Below the pieces are notes generated by a model, which saw nothing but the letters and a program-made list of their open reading frames with translations, was not told where the DNA came from and made no database searches. From Ustulina deusta (Eukaryota > Ascomycota > Sordariomycetes > Xylariales > Xylariaceae): 64,000 nt of DNA. Made by a program: the position numbers and the translations under genes. This document shows, piece after piece, positions 47,456 to 58,824 of this stretch. The stretch is taken from assembly GCA_023159155.1 (NCBI GenBank), contig JAJNNX010000004.1:1240001-1304000 (forward strand), read 5' to 3'. How positions within the stretch are numbered: the stretch's first letter is position 1; each line of letters begins with the position of its first letter.

Positions 47456-49021
47456 ATGACACTTGGTTTGCGACAGCATCGCATTCACATCGTTCCAGTC
47501 GTTCGCAGTCGACCGCGACCATATTTCAGACAGTTTTCTTGGAATGCTCCATCACGTATCCTTCCCTGGTCGCCGTCACAGTCATTCTTTCGCACAACCT
47601 ATACCTGTACCTTTTGCCGGCGAGGCTCCCCCCATCGAAGAAGAGCTTATTCCACGGCCAGCAACGCCCCCCCGCCACACGAAGAGGATGTCTATATCCC
47701 TGAAATCGACCTGGAAGACTTCGAAGATTCCACAATTGGCGGCTATCATCCTACCAAGATCGGGGACACTTTCCACCATGACTGATACGAGGTTGTCCAT
47801 AAGCTCGGGTTCGGTGGCTATTCAACAATTTGGCTGGCCCGCGACAAACACCTGCAACGCTATGTCTCGTTGAAGATTCTCGTTGCCGGGAAATCTTCAA
47901 AAAGCGCTGAAGGCACTATTCTCCGGATGCTCTGCAGCGGTGGTGACCCAGCACACCCAGGACGGCGGTTCATTCCATCTACTCGACGATTTTTCATTCG
48001 ACGGTCACAACGGACATCACACTTGCCTCGTGCAAGAACCGGCCGGCTGCAACATCTCTGCGTCTAAAGAGGACTCGGTAGACTTTATGTTTCCCGCCGA
48101 GACTGCGAGGTCTATCGCCACCCAGCTCATTATGGGTATATCCTACTTGCACTCGCGTGGAGTGTGTCATGGCGGCATGTTCAAGCCCCCTTAATTATCC
48201 ATGCGCTTTTCAGCGAACCCGTTCTATAGTCCTCACACCATCCAGATCTACGTTTGCGAAATTTTCTTTGCGGCCCAGATCTTACCTACTTCAGCCCTAA
48301 CGAGCTCTATAAGCGTTACCGCCTGGACAAGGCTCCCGTCAGGAGGGTTGATGGTGCGGCGGTTGAACCTCATGCGCCACCGTATGCTGTTTACCCGATG
48401 CACATCAAGATGCCCGCAGACAAGCTCGTGGACTCAATCATTAAAATATCCGACTATGGAACCTCGTTTACCGCTTCAACCGAGACATCCCCCAAGCTAC
48501 ACACACCTGCCCTCTACCTTCCACCTGAAGACTTCTTTGGCGAACCCATCACTGAAGCCGCATACATATGGACGCTCGGCGTCAGTCTTTACGAAGTACT
48601 TGGCGAGCGAGCTCTCTTTGAAACATTCAGCTGGGGCCGAGACGACATCATGGCTGATATGGTTAATACGCTTGGTCTGTCGCCCACCCGTTGGTGGGAC
48701 AAATGGGAAGATCGCAAGGAATTCTTCGAGCCCGACGGATCGTGGGTCTGTAATATGAAGAGGGTCTACACACCTGCCTTCCGGCCATTACATCAGCGCA
48801 TATGGGACATGGGACACGGCGAGACGCATGAAACGTGTCAGTGGGATGTGGAAAGGGGCGAGATGTGGGCTTTGGAGGAACTGCTGCGTAGCATGATGGC
48901 GTTTGAACCTGCCGAGAGGTTGACGGCGGAGCAACTCATGAGGTCAGAGTACATGGTGAAGCGGGCGATGCCGGCTTGGGAGAGACAACGAGAGAGGCGG
49001 AGGGCGAGTGGCTCGGAATAA
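47456..49021 (+). pseudogene. SRPK-type protein kinase with in-frame stop and frameshift
   Basis: The reading frame starts at ATG 47456 with a basic, hydroxylated, presequence-like N-terminus, then EEDVYIPEIDLEDFEDS. It is interrupted by TGA at 47783-47785, where the family has an arginine (CGA to TGA is the expected RIP-type change). The kinase domain continues in the same frame (YEVVHKLGFGGYSTIWLARD). Near 47,975 one extra base is needed to explain the jump from ...HPGRRFIP to LLDDFSFDGHNGHHTC. An intron (48175-48245, GC donor GCATGT, acceptor TCCAG) then restores the catalytic loop HGDLRLRNFL. The rest is intact, with ISDYGTSF (DFG position), WTLGVSLYEVLGE and RLTAEQLMRSEYMVK. It resembles fungal SRPK-like kinases. 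Either a recently decayed gene or two assembly errors. Two lesions in one gene favour decay. Confidence 0.8.
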
Positions 49022-50114
49022 CGACTGTTTCACCGCATGCTGGCCGATGGGAAGCACCCGGACACACCATTACCATCACGATGGCCTCGAGACGGTTACT
49101 GGTAGAAATTTCCAAAATTCTGGCTGGTGCGATCGGGCTTTTACTTGGATACGGACAAATCGGCTACTGCTGCAAGTACTCGACTGTTTTCGCCTCGTGC
49201 CGGAACGGATTATTTACATATAGTGCAGATAATAATACGCGTCGTGAGCTGAGGTACGAGCTAGGATCGACAAGGACATAGGCACTGATGATATGACGTT
49301 GAGACAGTAGGGAAGTCCATCATTCAACAAGGCACTTCCCCAACCGTCGCCGAAGCGCCAAAGGCGACCGTCAAGCTCGAACCCAATGCCCGCGAACGTC
49401 ACCCACGCCCCTCGACTCTCCGTAATAGCTGCTCATAGAGAGGCCCTAGAACCGAAAGAGACAATACACAGACGATTTCTCGGACCAATCATGCAGCGGA
49501 GAGGAGCAAGTCAGCTGAACAGCGCAGAGCCTCCGACTTTCGGCCAGCATTTTGGCATAATATATCGAAGGCCCAACTGGAGTACCGCATGACACAGCTG
49601 AAAGCCTATGCTTTGACAAGTAACCGGCAAACATTTGTTCTAGTTGCTACCACTTTCAGAAATACTAGGGACTTGGCCAAACGGCAACGAGACAGCCTCA
49701 TTGAGGCTGCCAACGTCGAAGCCTCTGGAAAGGTCGTTGAACAAGAGTCCGCCAAGATCACCCAATATAGGCCATCGTATGCCGGCTGATAAAGCCCAGG
49801 AACGGATAGCTAACATCGGTAATACGCTTGAAGAAAGCGGCGAGACTATCGCCATCTCCCATTCTTTATACATAGAGGATTCACAGGATCCCGATCAGCA
49901 GTCCGCGGCGCCTGGCTTCGATAACCCATCAATAGTTTATTCGTCAAGTCTCACATTGGTCTTGAGCGGCGATCCAATTTCTACAAAGCGTCCAAGGCAT
50001 CTTCTCAGTCGGACCTCGAAATTCACAGAGCCTCGCCGGTCTAAGAGTCGAACTTAGTTGGAGCACAAAGAAAAACACCCTGTTTAAATCTTAGCTGAAC
50101 CAACACCTGCCGTT
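49022..50114. other. Spacer holding a protein-family relic
   Basis: 3' flank of the broken kinase and a decayed fragment, described as its own entry. No intact gene. Confidence 0.5.
49500..50057 (+). pseudogene. Relic of an uncharacterised fungal protein family
   Basis: Around 49,508-49,787 one frame reads AEQRRASDFRPAFWHNISKA, QLEYRMTQLKAYALTSNRQT and then TTFRNTRDLAKRQRDSLIEA. From memory, this matches a common but uncharacterised ascomycete family with an MTQL...TF...A.RNARD.AK..RD..I..AN signature. It stops at 49787. The following frame (to 50057, ending RRSKSRT) is shifted relative to it and reads ADKAQERIANIGNTLEESGE. No start codon or upstream domain accompanies it, so it is a degraded C-terminal piece. 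Orientation is towards the truncated HET gene. Confidence 0.45.
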
Positions 50115-50576
50115 TTACCGTTTCAGGCAGGGCCATAACTCTTGCAGTGTCCACCCACGAGTAAACCATCTACTGTCTCGAAAGACAACTTCCCAGGACG
50201 TCGTGCCGTCCTTTGCACCAGTCGCCGCAGTGCCGGAGACGTCAGAGAGATAGACATAGCATATCTTCACATCGCCGTACCATCGGAACATGCTGTCGAT
50301 CGCTGTCTGCGGCTCGATGCTATCAGACTTATCGATACAACAGGTATCGACCCAGAAATATCGCAATCCGTGTCGTTTCGCTTGTTGGGCACAGAACCGA
50401 ATCTTATCATACCCGTCCTTCTGCTGCCACTCATCCGGTGTCTTCGCTAGATCGACATAAATTACCTCGTCGGGTCCCCATGTGTGGGAGAGGATCGCGT
50501 AGAGAGGGATGTTGTCGGAAGCAAGGTTTGATGTAAGATGATAAATGTCATCGTCGTCGCGTTGTGATAGTCGCAT
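50115..50576 (-). pseudogene. Truncated HET (heterokaryon incompatibility) domain gene
   Basis: 153 codons, ATG at 50576. It starts in the family manner (MRLSQRDDDD..., then IPLYAILSHTWGPDEVIYVD) and carries the HET core blocks: YDKIRFCAQQAKRHGLRYFW, VDTCCIDKSDS, AIDSMFRWYGDVKICYVYLS, and SRWFTRGWTLQELW. Full HET proteins continue for hundreds of residues after RGWTLQEL; here the frame ends at WPCLKR. HET domains trigger programmed cell death when incompatible strains fuse. I read this as a 3'-truncated remnant, although a short stand-alone HET protein cannot be excluded. A family relic on the opposite strand abuts its 3' end. Confidence 0.8.
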
Positions 50577-51516
50577 CGTAACGTCTAAGTCAAGCCACTC
50601 GGCGGCATATTGATCTAAGGTATGATTGATGGCTGCAAAACGTTGGTTTAGTAGCTCAAGTTGGCGTTGTCGTCGTCAAGGCCGTCGCGAGAGGCGCTGA
50701 TCAATCAGGCCTCTATAAAGCTGTCGATACGGAGTATGGCACATCGAGCTCAGCCGCAAGGCTACAGGTTACACAAACAAAAAAACAAGGAACAATGAAC
50801 AAAGCATTTTTGTCACGTTAAAATTTAATTCGTTGTAACAGACCAAGCCTTTTCTCGATGTGCTTTATGTCTAGAGATGGTAATAGTTGCAAAAGAGCCC
50901 AAACAGTTGTCAAGCGTTAGCAGCAAGACGTCAAGTTACTGTAATCCTTGTTACTGTAAATGCCCAGCTCGACCCACTGCCCCATTCTCATAATTCCCAT
51001 TCCTGCAAATTCCGCCAGTTAAGCAAGAAATGGGCTTAGTATTCCAGCGATTGTAGAGCCTAAGGTCATGATAGGTAGTGCTTGTTCCGGGTTCTGTTCT
51101 GTGCATCGGGTGTTGTGGCTGTGGGTCTACCTACCTACCTACCTAAGTACCTATACTACCTTCACTATAGGTACCTAGGTAGTATGTAGGTACCTACTTA
51201 GGTACTTTCATACATACCTAATTAGGTAATGTGTACGTACCCATCCCGGTCTTCCTGTGTGCTGCCAACGACGTTTCAGAACTGTAAATACCAGGTATCA
51301 TCATTAGTACGCTCAGCTCGACCTGTCTAACCTCGAGACTCATCTGGGGCATTCTCAATTCTTGCACATTGTCTGCTCTTCTGTACCATAGTCGCGGCCA
51401 GCCGCGCCAATTGCGTGCCGTGTCGAACGTGTCGCCGTCTCTGCTGACATTCCATCGTGCTACCCACGTACCACCCGATCGCGTCCATCCTCGTCGCATC
51501 GTCGCATCGTCGCATC
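50577..51516. promoter_or_regulatory. Divergent spacer upstream of EXO84
   Basis: Contains a dense cluster of CTAC/GTAG repeats (51,128-51,230) with TAGGTACCTA (51168-51177, 51187-51196) and TACCTAGGTA (51172-51181), and TCGTCGCATCG triplet repeats just before the EXO84 ATG. No gene was seen. Confidence 0.5.
51128..51230. repeat. CTAC/GTAG repeat cluster
   Basis: Runs of CTACCTAC are followed by overlapping palindromes TAGGTACCTA and TACCTAGGTA and inverted GTAGGTAC copies. The cluster can fold on itself. It lies about 290-390 bp before the EXO84 start. Confidence 0.75.
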
Positions 51517-53607
51517 ATGTCCGAAGAGCGAAGCAAAATCTCGCTTCGGAAGGGTCCCAAGAGAAAGAACCGCCCGACGATCAGTGCGCCGAGGCAGATA
51601 TCAGCCCCGATTCTGAGCAACGATGGTCCGGCCATCCCCAGGAGCACCGGGGGCAGACCAGCCGCCATCACGGACAATGGACCACCACCCCGCCAACGGC
51701 CGCCTCCCTCGACGGGAGGAAAGACCGGCGATCTTGTCAAGCGACGCTACTCTACGCGGTTCAACAATCTACCCTCGGACTTTGATGCCGAGAAGCCTCC
51801 TGTCCCCTCTATGCCCAACCTCGACCTGTCCAAATACGACCAGTCGGTAAACTCGCGCCCGCCTCCCACGCGCGGCCCCGGTGGCGCGCCACCAGCCGTC
51901 GATCCGAAAGCACTGCGGGACCCCAGGCTAATCCCGGACCAGTACGTCGCCGCTATCCTCAGCGAGGCTACCGAGGACGAAATTAGGGATTATGAAGATG
52001 CATTGCGGAAGTTGAAAGCCAGGGCGTCGAGCGACCTGCAGCAGAATGTCTACCAGAACCGTACGCAGTTCATCAAGATTAGCAAGGAGGCTGAGAAGTT
52101 GAAAAGTGAAATGCGCTCGCTTCGAAACCTATTCAAAGAACTTGAGACCAATACCAACGCTCTCCGAGCCGCATCCAACAAAGATGGTTCCGCTGGAGAG
52201 TTCTCCGCGGGCCTGAGTAAAAGGGACAAGAGAAGTTCGGTGGCCGACAGGACCGCCCTTTGGAACTCTCAGATGCAAGCATTGTATAAGAATGTCGAGG
52301 GTTCCCAGAAGTTTCTCCCTAATGCCATGGGCAGACACGTGGTTCAGAACGCCGGGCCTTGGATCGAGTTGGACAATGCAACCTACAAATCTAGGCGATC
52401 CATGCAGATCTTTCTATTAAATGACCATCTCCTAGTCGCCTCACGCAAGAAACGCAAAGTAGAAAACCCGAACGATGTGCGTGGGCCGGCCACGAAATTG
52501 GTCGCTGATCGTTGTTGGCCCTTGTTGGAGATCGAGGTCGTTGATATGGCTGCAACCAGCGAAGCCTATAGTGGCAGGAACAAGCTGGCAGACGCGATCA
52601 TGGTTCGAGGGGTCGGGCAGGAATCTTTCATCTATCGGACAGAGAAGCCCGAAGACCCCGAGAAGCCGACACTGCTACTCAACATACGAAAGGCTGTTGA
52701 AGAATTGCGTAAAGGCTTACAGTCTGAGATGGAAGCAAATAATAAAGCCAAGGAAACAATAAATTACTTTGCCTCTCGAGACCCCGGGTTACTGCAGAAA
52801 ACAGAATTACTCGAGACTCTGTCCGACATCAAGGATATGCTGATCGAAGTGGATGGGAAGCAGCAGAATTTGCGCTGGGTGGAAGGTCAGATGGATGAAC
52901 TCGACATTGACATCGCCTTACAATGCTTTGACATGGCAGTGGACCGTGTAGAGAAGCTAAAGAATCTAGCGCGAGGACTCAAGAGCAACGCAATTGCTCA
53001 GGATTTCATCAATTTCAAGGTTCAAGAAAGAAGCTCTAAGCTCGCCGGGTTTATAGTCAGGGAGTTAGTGGAAACACACGACAAACCGCAGAAAACGAGG
53101 CGCAACGTGAGCTGGTTGAACAGACTCGAATTCGAAGACCGAGCGAGAGAAGCCTACCTCGAAGCTCGGAGTGACTTGATTCAAAAGCGATGCAGGTGCG
53201 TTACTTGATGACAGCAAGCTCGTGTTACATGCAGAGATATTAACATGTTAGGCAGAAAATGTATCTTCCAGGGAGACCTGCACCTTTACATATGGCAGTT
53301 GTCATTTGTTTATTTCCGCATCATCAGAAACACAGTTAGCTGCTTTCAGAGCTGCTTTCCCCAAGCGATGATGAGCGCGTGTGTTAAATGGGCCAAGGAG
53401 GAGGTCGATGCATTTAATACAATCCTCGGCAGGCAACTGAGCAGCACGGTCCGAGGTGGTGAAGTGTGGAATCAGTGCATGGAGCGGGCTAAGACCCATG
53501 CTCAGATGCTAGAAGCGGTCCAACTCGACTTTAGGGATCTTGTGGGGAAGGATGTACCACAGAACGACAAGGATGCTGCTGGCCCTGTTGGACTTGGTCT
53601 GTCATAA
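51517..53607 (+). CDS. exo84: Exocyst complex component EXO84
   Basis: Model join(51517..53195,53256..53607), 676 aa. It is a subunit of the exocyst, which tethers secretory vesicles at the growing hyphal tip. The N-terminus is Pro-rich and disordered (STGGRPAAITDNGPPPRQRP). Then come a Vps51/Exo84-type coiled coil (DPRLIPDQYVAAILSEATED, RTQFIKISKEAEKLKSEMRS), a PH-like domain (MQIFLLNDHLLVASRKKRKV ... RCWPLLEIEVVDM), and the helical exocyst region (DIDIALQCFDMAVDRVEKLK, FINFKVQERSSKLAGFIVRE). Exon 2 continues at KCIFQGDLHLYIWQLSFVYF and ends in HAQMLEAVQLDFRDLVGKDV. The 60-nt intron uses the second of two nearby acceptors (GGCAG at 53255); the first would break the frame. The ATG at 51517 is preferred over the non-ATG opening upstream. 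Confidence 0.94.
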
Positions 53608-54713
53608 GAGAGTTAGATACATCATGTACAATCTAGGGCAGGTAGCAGCTTTGTTGGGGCAGTTTATATATATCCTAGGGGAGAGCTTCGAAATGTAGGA
53701 ATGTCTACGGTAAAATTGTGAACGTTATGTGAACAATAGTTGTTCCAAAATACACGAGCATCACAGCGAGATACATCAACGCATGGAAACGCCTGCGTGT
53801 TCGAACGCAGAAAAACCAGGGAAAGGCTATCACAAAGTATGGTATTTGTGTAGTGTTCATAGAGTCTGATAATTATTTACAAATTCCCTTGATACCAACC
53901 AACGTTAGTCGATCCATCCCACCAAGTTGGGAAATGGTTCCATTTCATGGGCCCCTTAGGACATCTCTCTGGGTTCAGTTCGACGTCATGGGAACAGGCC
54001 CAGAAATAGGCCATGCTCCAAGCAAGCGTGGAGACCTTAGATATTAAAGTCTCTCGGTATTGAAGACGCTCTGCATCGCCTTATTAGGTAATCGAAGTGA
54101 AGGCCAAATCTTGGGCTGCATAAAGTCAGGGTGGGGCTGTAATCCTTCAAGTTGTATTGGTGCCTGGACGCTCAGGTTGTTTTTGAAGGAGTGCAATTGA
54201 AAGCGACCAGGTGGTCATTGGTCTAGGTAGTAGAAAGACAGGGGTTTTTAATACAAGGTGGACATGCCGCCTCACTGTGTGATGTGTGTTTATGCAGCAA
54301 CGATCACGTCCCTACCTATACTTACGAGAGCCCCTCAGCGGGGTTTTGTGAAGGTACTAGTCTACGATAAAGAGTCTTTCGAAGGACAAGACATGAAATC
54401 GACTTCAGCACAACTTGTCTTAGAGGTATTAGTATATGACAGCCTTCTCGCGACACTCGACCCTAGACACCGAGTCAGTAACTGTTGCAAGAGAATATGT
54501 GACAGGTAGTACGAGCCCATATTTCTCTCGAAGCTTCCGCAAAATTCAGGCTAGACAGCCTCAGTACCTAAGGTAGTGGAGAGGGTCCCAGTTTAAACCC
54601 CCCCACCTTGCCCCTCCCTCCAGGGTTCCCCCTGGTTCTCACACAGCTTCAAGGCGTTTCCACCTCTACCCGCTTTCCAGAAAAACCTCTATATGCGTAA
54701 GGAGTAATCAGAC
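53608..54713. other. Spacer before the foldback element
   Basis: 3' flank of EXO84. It includes a short perfect hairpin (CTGCG...CGCAG around 53,790-53,807) and otherwise unremarkable sequence with no supported gene. Confidence 0.45.
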
Positions 54714-55145
54714 AAACTGAGGGTAGCCCCCCCCTGTTGACCTGAGGGTACCCGTGCTTTTTTTATGTACCAGTGCCCCTACAGAATACTTTTCAACAAT
54801 CGATTAGAATACACCTTTAAATGTATATTTAACACTTTTTAAAATATATATTTATGATTTGCATAATTTGCATAACTCTTTTATACTTGCATATTTATTC
54901 TAGTATAAACTTACTTAATTATATATGTTTACCTTTTTCCCTTTTTAAAAATAACAACTTACCTTAGAGTATTTCTTTTCACTTGTTGTATAAAATATAT
55001 TATATGCATTAACTTAGCTATAAACGCGTTATGTATTTAAACGTGCGTTTCTAATCGATTGTGCGAAAAGTACTCTGTAGGGGCACTGGTACATAAAAAA
55101 AGCACGGGTACCCTCAGGTCAACAGGGGTGGGCTACCCTCAGTTT
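54714..55145. mobile_element. Foldback/MITE-like element with ~95-bp terminal inverted repeats
   Basis: The left terminus (54714-54809) reads AAACTGAGGGTAGCC and continues with CTGTTGACCTGAGGGTACCC, GTGCTTTTTTTATGTACCAG, TGCCCCTACAGA and ATCGATTAGAA. The right terminus (55050-55145) is its reverse complement with only a few mismatches and small gaps. The 240-bp interior is very AT-rich with no coding frame. CTGAGGGTA occurs twice in each terminus as a subterminal repeat. No clear target-site duplication is visible at the edges I chose (CAGAC on the left, ATGTG on the right). No transposase is present, so it is non-autonomous. Confidence 0.85.
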
Positions 55146-55321
55146 ATGTGTATACTCAGGCCCTGCTTTACACTGCGACACTACGAGAGCCAAGTTACCT
55201 AGCTCTCTGAACTCGCTATCAGCATACTAGTATGGTTCGCATGAAACAATAGGGACGTGTTTAACAAAGGGGCGCTGTATTAAAATATACACTAGAGTTC
55301 CAACAAGCTGCACGTCCTCTT

Positions 55322-55503
55322 CAATGGGACTACGAGTCGCTTATCTTCCATCTTTACAAGGTCTTAAAAAACAGGTTAAGGATGATATATCTCAAGGATT
55401 GGCCGGCAATGATGGAAGAGTTTATCGCCATGGCTGTTATGATTGACAATTATCCACACACTCGCCGACTAGAAAAGCAGGCCGCTTGTGATGGAAGGCA
55501 TGG
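55322..55503 (+). pseudogene. Gypsy-type gag fragment
   Basis: One frame reads LQWDYESLIFHLYKVLKNRL, then IYLKDWPAMMEEFIAMAVMI and DNYPHTRRLEK. This has the layout of the capsid C-terminal part of fungal Ty3/gypsy gag proteins (a helix, then WP...L.EFI.LA..ID.R...R..EK). No zinc knuckle, protease or LTR was seen. It is a short decayed piece next to the foldback element. Confidence 0.55.
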
Positions 55504-55549
55504 AGCGCGGGATCCTCGAACATATCTTATCCCAACCATCTTTGCATGC

Positions 55550-55735
55550 CACTACATTATATGACGGCGGCTTGGTGGAATGACAAGGCCCGGACTCCAT
55601 GCTAACAGCATGTGTATTATACCATATGTGGCAAATACGTAAGGCCGAAGCAAGGGTATGCAGGTCTGGAAGCTCTTCTAAAATAGCTGTAATAATTTCC
55701 ACAGGCAGGGAAGATAGGGTGCGTTGATCAGACTC
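55550..55735 (-). pseudogene. F-box-like fragment
   Basis: The reverse frame reads RTLSSLPVEIITAILEELPD, then LHTLASALRICHIWYNTH, which matches the opening of fungal F-box proteins (LP.EI...IL..LPDL..L..A...C). The frame continues only a few residues before unrelated sequence, so the rest of the gene is lost. Confidence 0.5.
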
Positions 55736-56170
55736 AGGTGAGCGTGCTACGCATAATCAACTGTGGCGCAGCATCAGAACACGGAGAATTGGGTCACCAC
55801 AACTTTGCGCCCAGGACGAACCATGTGCGCCACAACCAGCGCTACAGGTGGTCCGCCGCGTTAGGGAGCAGCAGCATATTATCTACCACCTACCTATGTA
55901 CCTAGAACAGGTCGGGAATACGTACCTGCAAAGCTGCGAATTTCGAATTGCCTGTGCCTCGCAAAAACAACATCGCAATCCCATCATCCTCCTGCGCGGC
56001 CCCCCCTCATCTGCCAGCGACGAAACGAACAATTCATAAATTGATTGACGACGACGACGACCCCCCAGACTGTGGCGTGCTCCATCTAGTATTTATTTTC
56101 CTGCTCGATGCATCGGCGGTCAGATACGACCCTGCTACTACTGTAATACCTCTCCGAGACGGCGATACCC

Positions 56171-56223
56171 AATCCATCCATCCACCCATCCATCCATCCA
56201 TCATCCAACCATCATCCAACCAG
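56171..56223. repeat. (ATCC)n microsatellite in the PP2A leader region
   Basis: Imperfect ATCC/CATC tandem units about 280-330 bp before the PP2A start codon. Confidence 0.85.
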
Positions 56224-56498
56224 CCAGCTCGACCCCACCCTTTCTCTCCCTGTACTAAACTTGCTTCTCCCTCGCGCGTGCCCAATAGCGACATCATCTA
56301 GACTGCCCACCTAGCAACCGACACGAAGCAACGCATCCAATTCATTGTCCCTTGTTGTCACCCCGAACACACGATAGCCTCGTCCTCTCCCGCGCGGCTC
56401 CCGACACCGTCGATATCCCCTGCCGCCACCACTGCCGCCACCACTTGTCCATCCCTCGTTGACCCCCTTTGACCCCCTCCAACCCCCGGCCAGTCAAG

Positions 56499-57972
<1,474 letters not shown>

Positions 57973-58824
57973 GCTTCCGGCGCAATTCGCTGCTCCATTC
58001 CGAGGACGCGTGGCCCAAGGTTTCAACGGACATCTCCGGGGCCAAAAGTCTGAATCACTGGCGCGGCTTCCCGACACCCAGTTTCATGTACGATTACTCA
58101 ACCCACAGGGTGACCCCTTTTTAAGGCAGCTCAGGCAGGATCTTGGGCCGCTAAGATACCCTCAACAATCGCGCCATCACGTATTGGAGGCTCATGTTCC
58201 GCTCAAGCATAAGAAGAAAATATGCTCAAGAAATACTGGAGCCTAGATTTCCTCACCAATAGAGAGAAGTTTTGATGCTAGATGAAGCGGAAACCCGTTC
58301 GTGCCTGTCTGGTCGTGATATCACCAGTCCATCTGTTCCCTAGAATTGGACGTGGCAGTAAGAAAAATATAATTAATTTGCATCATAGAACCATTGTTCC
58401 TACAGTTAATCTTGATAACAGAATTAAATAATAGTTGACGTAGCATATCTATCAGGTAATAACCGAATCAACAAACACCATGAGATGAGAGAAGCAATGG
58501 CAACCCGCTTTGTCTATAGAAGTGGTTACAATAGTGTCATCGTATGTACAACAAGTTTAATATCTGACCCCTATTCTTTGCACCAGACTCCATTTGTATC
58601 CTGCAGTATCGCCCTCGAGGGCCTGCAAATGAAAGATATTGATGATGTCAAAGATACAGTAAAGATTATCGAGAAATGTGAATTAAGGCGTGGAACGCGG
58701 GGCGTAAATTAGTCGCCCTCGACGCAGCAGGAAGCAAGTCGCTGACAGGGAATGTATCTCGTTTCGATGCAAAACAAAGGGAGAGAGAGAGAGGGATAAG
58801 ATGGTGCGCGAAGACAAGAGGTCT
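57973..58824. other. Convergent spacer after PP2A
   Basis: Several open stretches follow the stop (for example 58010-58246) but none has recognisable family character. AT-rich near 58,360-58,440. Confidence 0.45.

Larger units (their letters stand above)
55146..56498. other. Relic-bearing spacer upstream of the PP2A gene
   Basis: Holds fragments of a retrotransposon gag and an F-box gene (separate entries), then the (ATCC)n repeat and the Pro/Ser-rich-looking leader of the PP2A gene. No intact gene. Confidence 0.5.

Noticed and set aside
53780..53815. CTGCG-TGTTCGAA-CGCAG hairpin resembling a tRNA T arm
   Set aside because: The loop is eight bases and neither acceptor nor anticodon stem exists nearby. 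Kept only as a short hairpin.
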